Shown here one piece after another: positions 58,213-64,000 of a DNA stretch of 64,000 nucleotides (position 1 is the stretch's first letter; every line of letters begins with the position of its first letter). The position numbers were made by a program, and so were the translations under genes. Source of the stretch: Clostridiales bacterium (GTDB taxonomy: Bacteria; Bacillota; Clostridia; Christensenellales; Borkfalkiaceae). Where the stretch lies: NCBI GenBank assembly GCA_015069465.1, contig SVIO01000005.1, positions 1-64,000 on the forward strand, in the 5' to 3' direction. The notes beneath the pieces are model-generated. The model was not told the origin of the DNA. It saw only the letters and a list, made by a program, of their open reading frames with translations, and searched no databases.

Positions 58213-58335
58213 CTATTTGTTAAGTTTTCTGTAAAAGAGATAATGTGAAGCAATGCCCGTCGTTTTAAAAAGTTCCCAAGCAACTTCGCCTATATCATCT
58301 TTTTTGTTGTTTTTTGGTTTTTGATTTTTTGCCAT
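58213..58335 (-). CDS. yqzL: YqzL-family small protein
   Basis: A 40-residue protein: a Lys/Asn-rich start (MAKNQKPKNNKKDDIGEVAW) followed by WELFKTTGIASHYLFYRKLN. The W-x-x-F-x-x-T-G-x-x-x-x-Y-L core is that of YqzL, which lies between era and recO in B. subtilis, exactly as here. A GGGGG site precedes the ATG. The basic extension of about 15 residues is longer than I expect for the family. Role unknown. Confidence 0.82.
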   Translation of the reverse strand: MAKNQKPKNNKKDDIGEVAWELFKTTGIASHYLFYRKLNK

Positions 58336-58413
58336 AAATTCCCCCAATACTAGTTTGTGTGAAATTTAGGCATATTATTCTTTTGTTTTAGGCTTTTATG
58401 CTAGTCATTTTTT

Positions 58414-59301
58414 CTACATGTTTTCTTCGCCATAGCCATATTCTTTCATAAGCCCAGCGCTATTTCGCCAATCTTCTTTAACCTTAATGTATGTGGTTAA
58501 GAAAACCTTTTTGCCCAAAAACTTTTCCATATCTTGTCTTGCAAAAGAAGAAACTTCTTTTATCGCCTTGCCACCCTTACCTATTAAAATGGCTTTGTGG
58601 TTAGGCTTTTCACAAACGATGTCAAGGTTTATTTCGTATGTATTGCCGTTTTCTCTTAAGAAAAATTTATTTATGATTATCGCCACGCCGTGTGGAATTT
58701 CTTTGTCAAACTTAAGTAAAATCTTCTCTCTCATAATTTCGGAAATCATAAACTTATATGACCTATCCGAAACGATATCTTCTTTAAAAATTCTTTCGCC
58801 CTCTGGAAGTTTAGAAAGAATAACTTTCAAAAGTTCTTTTAAGTTTTTATTTTTTCTTGCCGAAACAGGCACTATGTCTAAGCCTTCACTAGAGAGTTCT
58901 TTTAATTCGGAAATAAGCAAACTCTCGTTCATAATATCTGTTTTTGAAAGAACCAACACTGTTGGCACGCTCTGTTTAGCATACTTTTTAACAAGTTCTC
59001 TATCGGTATCGCTTAACCCTTCGTGCGCATCGATAACAAATAGCACAAGGTCAACGTCTTGACTTGCATCGGCTGTGGTCTTTTGCATAACCGAATTTAA
59101 CAGGTTATCAGCCTTATAAATACCGGGGGTGTCCACAAAGGCAATTTGATAATCTTCAGTTGTTAAAATACCCAAAATTCTATCTCTTGTCGTTTGTGGT
59201 TTTGGCGAAACTATAGCCACTTTTTCGCCCACAAGCACGTTTATAAGCGTGCTTTTACCAGCGTTTGCTCTGCCTACGACTGCTACGAATCCACTTTTCA
59301 T
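58414..59301 (-). CDS. era: GTPase Era
   Basis: Ribosome-assembly GTPase of 295 residues that binds the 3' end of 16S rRNA. The P-loop reads GRANAGKST, with Ala-Asn-Ala where most Era proteins have Pro-Asn-Val. Switch SPKPQTTRDR, G3 DTPGIYKA and G4 SKTD are regular, and the KH domain has GKGGKAIKEV. It follows ybeY by 38 bases and precedes yqzL and recO. The dgkA and cdd genes found in between in B. subtilis are absent. Confidence 0.97.
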   Translation of the reverse strand: MKSGFVAVVGRANAGKSTLINVLVGEKVAIVSPKPQTTRDRILGILTTEDYQIAFVDTPGIYKADNLLNSVMQKTTADASQDVDLVLFVIDAHEGLSDTDRELVKKYAKQSVPTVLVLSKTDIMNESLLISELKELSSEGLDIVPVSARKNKNLKELLKVILSKLPEGERIFKEDIVSDRSYKFMISEIMREKILLKFDKEIPHGVAIIINKFFLRENGNTYEINLDIVCEKPNHKAILIGKGGKAIKEVSSFARQDMEKFLGKKVFLTTYIKVKEDWRNSAGLMKEYGYGEENM

Positions 59302-59339
59302 TATTTTTCCTTTTTCAATAGGTTTTTTCTTTAATTTTA

Positions 59340-59816
59340 TTAGTCTTGTTTTTCTCTTGGATAAAGAACTTTCATAATTTCTTTTTCTTTTGCTCTCATC
59401 TCTAACTTATCTTCATCTGTCATATGGTCATAACCAAACAAATGCAAAAGTCCATGCACAACTAAATATTCCCTTTCTCTTTTTTCGCTGTGGCCATATT
59501 CTACTGCTTGTTCACGAATTTTTTGGTCACAAAGCACTATAGAGCCAAGAAAAATGTATTTGCCTTCAAGTTCAGTTTTACAATCGTTTGGCGTTAAGAT
59601 TTTGCCTTTAATACCTTCCATGCTTGGATAAGATAAAACATCGGTAACACTATCTTTACCACGGGTTGTTTTGTTTAGGTATTGCATATACTCGCCGTCT
59701 TGAAAGATTATTTCTGCCTTAAAATAAGATTTTTGACCAAGCCCTTTATAAACTGCTTTTGCCACCTTTTTAAGTTTTGGATTTCTATCTAAACATTCTA
59801 AAAATATTTTTCCCAT
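59340..59816 (-). CDS. ybeY: Endoribonuclease YbeY
   Basis: Zinc-dependent rRNA maturation factor of 158 residues that helps process the 16S rRNA 3' end. The metal motif VVHGLLHLFGYDH has the three histidines of HxxxHxxxxxH, and the TDVLSYP segment is the usual upstream signature. It lies 11 bases after pgpH and upstream of era, its common partner in 16S maturation. Confidence 0.96.
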   Translation of the reverse strand: MGKIFLECLDRNPKLKKVAKAVYKGLGQKSYFKAEIIFQDGEYMQYLNKTTRGKDSVTDVLSYPSMEGIKGKILTPNDCKTELEGKYIFLGSIVLCDQKIREQAVEYGHSEKREREYLVVHGLLHLFGYDHMTDEDKLEMRAKEKEIMKVLYPREKQD

Positions 59817-59827
59817 ATCGTGTGCTC

Positions 59828-61297
59828 CTATACGCCCATACCATCAAGGCTTACTTTTGGATATTCTATTCTGCTGTGATATACACCTGTTAAATGGTTT
59901 ACTACCGTGTGAATTATAATGTTAAGTTCGTTCAAAGTGATTTCGCACTCTTCAAACTGACCTAATTGCATTCTTTCGTTAACGATTTGTCTAACAACCT
60001 TTTTAACGTTATCTCTCGAACGGTCTTGAAGCGACCTTGCGGCTGCTTCACAACCATCGGCAATCATGATAATCGCTGCTATTTTTGTGCTTGGCTTTGG
60101 ACCAGCATAACTATATTGAGAAAGGTCAACGTCGCCGTCAGTAAACTTTTTAGCCTTGCCATAGAAATAAAGAATAGGAAGCGTTCCGTGATGCTCTTTA
60201 CAAACGTCTGCAATTTCTTTTGGCAAACGATTTTTCATAATAAGTTCATATCCATCTTGTGCGTGCGACCTAATAATGTTTGCAGATAATTCTGGCGTTA
60301 AGTCATCGTGTGGATTTTCGCCGTCGGCTTGATTTTCCTTAAAGAACTCTGGCCTTCTAAGTTTGCCTATGTCGTGATAATAAGCACAAGTTCTTGCAAG
60401 CAATCCGTCTTCTCCAATGGCTAGGGCACATGCCTCTGCAATGTTAGAAACAACTATAGAGTGGTTAAACGTGCCCGGTGCTTGTTGGATAAGTTTTTTA
60501 ACGAGTTTAGCATTATGCTCAATGAGTTCTGAGAACTTAAAGCAAGACACCTTTTTAAATATTGCTTCAAATATAGGTAAAAGCACCATAAACACGGAAA
60601 CTGAAAGTGGCCCTGATGCAGTTGCACAAATTAGGTCAACGACAACGTTGTCTGCCGCTTCAAGATGTTCTATAATTGTTATTGCAACGCTTATGAGTGA
60701 TGGAAGCGCCACCAAAAAACTCATGAGTAAAAGTTTTAATCTTGAAAACACCTTATCTAAACAAAGCGATGCGATAACACCTGATGAAAAACCCATTATG
60801 AGCGATGGATATTTGCCTGTTTCCACATTTGCCGTAAACGAGTCGAACAAGAATATGATAATACAGAAAATTATGTTCATAAAAAAGGCTTTTCTTTTGT
60901 CGGTTAAAAATAGTGTTAGTAGCGCAACGAGTGCAAGTGGACGAAGGTATGTGTCAACATAATTGCCACTTGCAAAACATGCAACTAGTGAAATTTCTAT
61001 TATTAAAAAGAGCATCTCTGAGTTTGCTGCGTTTCTAAGAAAGTTCTTATCTTCATATAGAAAATATAAAGCCATAACAGCAACTATCAAACTGAGCATT
61101 GTAAGAAACCTAAATGACGATGCAAGGTTTTTCAAAAAACTTGCGATATCATTTTTGCCACCCGACATACCATCTACATAAATAGTAAGCAAAAATAACC
61201 CACTTATTATAGCGATGTTTAGAACATAAACTAAAATGTTTAAGAATATGTCCCTGCCTGTCCAATCTTCGATTTTTTGTGATTTTGTTTTTAACAT
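59828..61297 (-). CDS. pgpH: PgpH-type 7TM-HD phosphodiesterase lacking the extracellular sensor
   Basis: Membrane HD-domain protein of 489 residues. N-terminal part: about seven hydrophobic segments. C-terminal part: the HD domain, with QAPGTFNHSIVVSNIAEAC, YYHDIGKLRRPEFF (catalytic His-Asp) and CKEHHGTLPILYFY. PgpH hydrolyses c-di-AMP in Firmicutes. Full proteins are about 700 residues because a 7TMR-HDED domain is inserted between helices 1 and 2; here that loop is only about 25 residues, so the sensor domain is missing. It follows yqfD by 12 bases. The phoH gene that separates them in B. subtilis is absent. Confidence 0.88.
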   Translation of the reverse strand: MLKTKSQKIEDWTGRDIFLNILVYVLNIAIISGLFLLTIYVDGMSGGKNDIASFLKNLASSFRFLTMLSLIVAVMALYFLYEDKNFLRNAANSEMLFLIIEISLVACFASGNYVDTYLRPLALVALLTLFLTDKRKAFFMNIIFCIIIFLFDSFTANVETGKYPSLIMGFSSGVIASLCLDKVFSRLKLLLMSFLVALPSLISVAITIIEHLEAADNVVVDLICATASGPLSVSVFMVLLPIFEAIFKKVSCFKFSELIEHNAKLVKKLIQQAPGTFNHSIVVSNIAEACALAIGEDGLLARTCAYYHDIGKLRRPEFFKENQADGENPHDDLTPELSANIIRSHAQDGYELIMKNRLPKEIADVCKEHHGTLPILYFYGKAKKFTDGDVDLSQYSYAGPKPSTKIAAIIMIADGCEAAARSLQDRSRDNVKKVVRQIVNERMQLGQFEECEITLNELNIIIHTVVNHLTGVYHSRIEYPKVSLDGMGV

Positions 61298-61309
61298 AAT
61301 CTTTTCCTT

Positions 61310-62242
61310 TTATCCTGCATAAATTATATATCTATAGTTTAGCGTTGTAGTGTAAATATATGTATCTTGTTCTTTTTGGCATTTACAAGAAGCCCAAACG
61401 ATATCTTTATCGTATGCCATTGCTTTTGCTAAGATTATTGCCTTTTGTTCTTGCCCAACTTCTTTATCTATATAGGTAAATTCTTGGCTAACTATTATAG
61501 AAACGGTTGCTATTACGTTTATTTTAACAGTTTGCTCTTTAATAGTCATATACCCATCGACAATAAGGTCACCTGCATTTACCTTATCGCCCACCTTTTT
61601 AACGGCAGTGCCACGATAAACCTTTATCCTTTCTATAACGCCACTTTCGTTGCTGGTTAGCGAATAAACGTTGCCTAAAAGCGTGTCGGTTTTGTCGGTT
61701 GCAAGCGCTAGGTCAAAACAAAGGGTATTGCCCTTTTTGGTTATCCCAACAAATGATAATTGAGGGCTTTTTGATAATATTTGGTCTTCTAATGTTTCAA
61801 TATCTATATTAGAAAACCTTGTATATGGCTTTATGCCAACGCCGTTTAGATAGGCAAGCACTTCTTTTTCCAAAACACTTCCACTGCCCGAAAAACTAAA
61901 GCCATATATGAAATCGTTATAAAAATAACAAGACAAACAAAAAATTACTGCGCCCACCACTATACCTGCCTTTCTCCAAAGCATAAGAAGTGGCAATAGC
62001 ACGCCTTTTTCTTTAATCTTTTTTATATTATAGCACAATTCTTTTGCAATTGCAAAAAATTTTGCACTTTCTTTTATTGAAACGCTAACTATCAGCCGTT
62101 TATTAGTAATTTTTTTAATATCGAATAGCGTTATGCCCCTATTTTTTGCAGAAAGCAAAAATCTATCAAGATTCAGCCCCTCTACCATATAGGTGGCCTT
62201 TACACCTAAAAAATTCTTTCCACGCTTATTATTTTTCCACAA
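61310..62242 (-). CDS. yqfD: Sporulation protein YqfD
   Basis: A 310-residue protein with a soluble N-terminal region (GLNLDRFLLSAKNRGITLFDI), one membrane helix (about 90-112) and an extracytoplasmic domain containing ESGVIERIKVYRGTAVKKVGD, as in YqfD of spore formers, where mutants are blocked in engulfment/stage IV steps. I choose the TTG of MWKNNKRGKNFLG because AGGAGA stands nine bases upstream; another TTG seven codons earlier is in frame. The start lies inside the 3' end of yqfC (37-base overlap), so the two are coupled. Confidence 0.85.
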   Translation of the reverse strand: MWKNNKRGKNFLGVKATYMVEGLNLDRFLLSAKNRGITLFDIKKITNKRLIVSVSIKESAKFFAIAKELCYNIKKIKEKGVLLPLLMLWRKAGIVVGAVIFCLSCYFYNDFIYGFSFSGSGSVLEKEVLAYLNGVGIKPYTRFSNIDIETLEDQILSKSPQLSFVGITKKGNTLCFDLALATDKTDTLLGNVYSLTSNESGVIERIKVYRGTAVKKVGDKVNAGDLIVDGYMTIKEQTVKINVIATVSIIVSQEFTYIDKEVGQEQKAIILAKAMAYDKDIVWASCKCQKEQDTYIYTTTLNYRYIIYAG

Positions 62243-62469
62243 ATCACCACGTCTCCTAAACAATATTTTTTGATATAAAGGTCTTTGCCACCAACCTTTA
62301 TTCCACCATTTTTTAATGACAAAATCACCTGTTCTTTTTCATAACTAACAATGCCTTTTACATTTTCAAAATACCCTGCACTCTCGCCAAATAAAACTGC
62401 ACGATATGAGCACTCTATCGGCAGTTCGTTTTGACAAAAACAATCTTTTATATTATCAATAAACCCCAT
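62206..62469 (-). CDS. yqfC: Sporulation protein YqfC
   Basis: An 87-residue soluble protein, MGFIDNIKDCFCQNELP, followed by a beta-rich YabP/YqfC domain (VKGIVSYEKEQVILSLKNGGIKV and DVVICGKIISVERI). YqfC always accompanies yqfD in spore-forming Firmicutes and is expressed in the mother cell. A GGGGGG site precedes the ATG. It is the first gene of the yqfC-yqfD-pgpH-ybeY-era-yqzL-recO series. Confidence 0.85.
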   Translation of the reverse strand: MGFIDNIKDCFCQNELPIECSYRAVLFGESAGYFENVKGIVSYEKEQVILSLKNGGIKVGGKDLYIKKYCLGDVVICGKIISVERIF

Positions 62470-62538
62470 AGTCCCCCCTAAACATTTATTTATATGTATA
62501 TGCGAAAATTTTGTAAATTAGATAAATGAATAATAAAA

Positions 62539-62571
62539 AAAGTGTGCAACTCACAAAGAATTACACACTTT
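62539..62571 (-). terminator. Terminator of the aconitase-family gene
   Basis: AAAGTGTGCAA (62539-62549) pairs with TTACACACTTT (62561-62571, one mismatch), and seven T follow on the minus strand. Confidence 0.88.
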
Positions 62572-62607
62572 TATTTTACGGATTTATTTAGTTAATATAG
62601 AGACCTA

Positions 62608-64000
62608 TTAACCCCTATAGTAATTGATTAAACAGCCTTTAAGGATAATTTGCTTTTCTGCATCGGTTAAAGCATCCATTTTTAAGGTGATTTCTCTCTT
62701 GTTTTCGCCAAGGATAACTGCCTTAAATTCTTTTTTGCCACTTTCAATGCCTTTTTTGATATCTTTAATTAAGATATATTCATCGATAGCAAAGTCGTTT
62801 TTATCTGCTAAAAATGGTATCATACCCCAGTTGATAAGGTTGCTACGATATCTCTTTGTTGCATATTCAAAGGCGATGTTAGCCACGCCACCTAAAACTC
62901 TTTGGCAAGATGCTGCTTGTTCTCTTGCAGAACCATCGCCCGGTTTAATTGAGCAAACAACGCTTCCATAAGTTGTTTTATTTTCATCAAGACCGAGTTC
63001 GATTGGGAAAGCGCCATCTCTAACAGCCTTAGCCCTGCCAACATACATTGGGTCTTTTCTAGAAAGGGCAAACTCAGCGAGTTTAAGTGGGTTAGAACGA
63101 TATGAAGATGTTTCGCCTGATGGGATAAGTTCGTCGGTTGTTGTTACAGGGTCGTTTAGAACTGATACAACTTTTAATAACAAATCATCTTTAAGTGCTT
63201 GCATCTTTGGCCAGTCTGCAATGTTTGGTCCGTAAACCAATTCTTTTTTAGCATCGCCACTATTTACAGCGTTAAATACTCTTGCCTTATAAATCTTGTT
63301 ATCGAAACGATATTTTTTAACCTTATTTGAATATGCTTCGTCCATAGCAGAAGTGATAGCGCCACCGTTTTTAGCCGTTGCAGCAATACTTCTTGCGTCC
63401 ATAAGAGCAACTGCAGAAAGTTGTCCGTTTGCAGGCTTGCTACCTTCTCTACTTTCAAAGTTTCTTGTTGTATGACGGATTGATAAGCCGTTGTTTTGTG
63501 GAACGTCACCTGCGCCAAAGCAAGGACCACAGAAAGCAGTTTTAATAACAGCGCCGTTTTCAATAAGTTTAGAGATATATCCGTTATCTACAAGACCTTT
63601 ATAAACAGGTTGGCTTGATGGATACACATCTAAGGTAAAGTCGTTATTGTTGATTTCAGCATCGCCCAAGATATTAGATGCTTCTGAGATATTTTCATAC
63701 ATACCACCAGCGCAACCAGCGATAACGCCTTGTTCAACGTAAACTTTGCCGTCTTTGATTTTATCAACGAGTTTAAATTCGCCTTTTCCTTGTGGCAATA
63801 GTTTTTGTCCTGCTTCTTCGCACTCTTTTAATAGTTCATAAGGGCGAGATAAGAATTCACGGATAGTGTATGCGTTTGATGGATGGAAAGGAAGTGCAAT
63901 CATAGGCTCTACCTTTGATAAATCAATAACGATACCCTTATCGTAATATGTGCCTTCTTCTGGGTTCATTTCCTTATATGCATCGGCTCTGCCGTGTTCG
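62608..64000 (-). CDS. Aconitase-family hydratase, C-terminal two thirds (cut by window edge)
   Basis: The frame is open to the right edge (EHGRADAYKE precedes the first ATG seen), so the N-terminus lies outside; 464 residues are visible. Features of the aconitase fold: the cluster-ligand segment FCGPCFGAGDVP, the substrate segment TRNFESREGSKP (NRNFxGRxG in standard enzymes), and the swivel domain with PGDGSAREQAA and the cysteine-bearing ASCQRVLGG. The substitutions set it apart from AcnA/AcnB and place it in the group of shorter or YbhJ-like hydratases. The reaction is probably citrate-isocitrate or a related hydration. Single-gene unit at this end. Confidence 0.8.
   Translation of the reverse strand, partial: EHGRADAYKEMNPEEGTYYDKGIVIDLSKVEPMIALPFHPSNAYTIREFLSRPYELLKECEEAGQKLLPQGKGEFKLVDKIKDGKVYVEQGVIAGCAGGMYENISEASNILGDAEINNNDFTLDVYPSSQPVYKGLVDNGYISKLIENGAVIKTAFCGPCFGAGDVPQNNGLSIRHTTRNFESREGSKPANGQLSAVALMDARSIAATAKNGGAITSAMDEAYSNKVKKYRFDNKIYKARVFNAVNSGDAKKELVYGPNIADWPKMQALKDDLLLKVVSVLNDPVTTTDELIPSGETSSYRSNPLKLAEFALSRKDPMYVGRAKAVRDGAFPIELGLDENKTTYGSVVCSIKPGDGSAREQAASCQRVLGGVANIAFEYATKRYRSNLINWGMIPFLADKNDFAIDEYILIKDIKKGIESGKKEFKAVILGENKREITLKMDALTDAEKQIILKGCLINYYRG

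Overview
The window is a low-GC (roughly 35-40 % by eye) bacterial chromosome segment with dense core genes and near-consensus sigma-A promoters. Gene content and order point to an anaerobic, Gram-positive member of the Clostridia. The str operon, lon-engB, era-yqzL-recO and the groESL/CIRCE unit are Firmicutes-like. The sporulation genes yqfC, yqfD and ylbJ imply an endospore former or a recent descendant of one. I cannot name the genus. I saw no prophage, insertion sequence, CRISPR array or rRNA gene.

Layout. 1-11.9 kb (minus): rpoB, rpoC, rpsL, rpsG, fusA, tuf (tuf cut by the window edge). Then rqcP and a fused ispDF (plus), a YfcC-type transporter and an unusual DedA-PlsC-zinc-ribbon protein (minus), rsmE (plus) and a phosphoglucomutase (minus). 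19.9-21.0 kb holds six tRNA genes followed by a hairpin-rich tandem repeat. 21-27.5 kb holds a DUF4097 protein, a nucleoside hydrolase, a K+-dependent membrane pyrophosphatase, a second hairpin-rich element beside tRNA-Thr, a patatin-like lipase and a DUF6062 protein. 27.6-35 kb (minus) reads arsR-uvrC-HAD phosphatase-lon-engB-MATE. 35-41 kb is an accessory patch: a tiny hydrophobic Asn/Cys protein, two double-XRE regulators, tandem repeats, GAPDH, an M29 aminopeptidase and class II aldolase. 41-46.8 kb is groEL/groES, tex and rarA. 46.8-50.4 kb is ylbJ, coaD, rsmD, a membrane protein and alr. 50.5-57.3 kb is a one-piece ABC transporter, a Ca2+/cation exchanger and pyruvate phosphate dikinase. 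57.5-62.5 kb is recO, yqzL, era, ybeY, a shortened pgpH, yqfD and yqfC. The window ends inside an aconitase-family gene.

How the genes fit together. Most are housekeeping: transcription and translation, ribosome maturation and rescue (era, ybeY, rsmD, rsmE, engB, rqcP), DNA repair (uvrC, recO, rarA), protein quality control (lon, groESL) and central carbon metabolism (aldolase, GAPDH, PPDK). PPDK together with a PPi-driven ion pump suggests pyrophosphate is used as an energy currency.

The most unusual material is non-coding. Three sets of multi-hairpin intergenic elements share one architecture: an outer inverted repeat enclosing several short stem-loops. Two of them lie directly 3' of tRNA genes and end in near copies of the 3' end of that tRNA. 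The third type occurs as two 98-nt copies 4.3 kb apart, one of them fused to a 129-bp tandem repeat. Several promoter/start arrangements also predict leaderless mRNAs.
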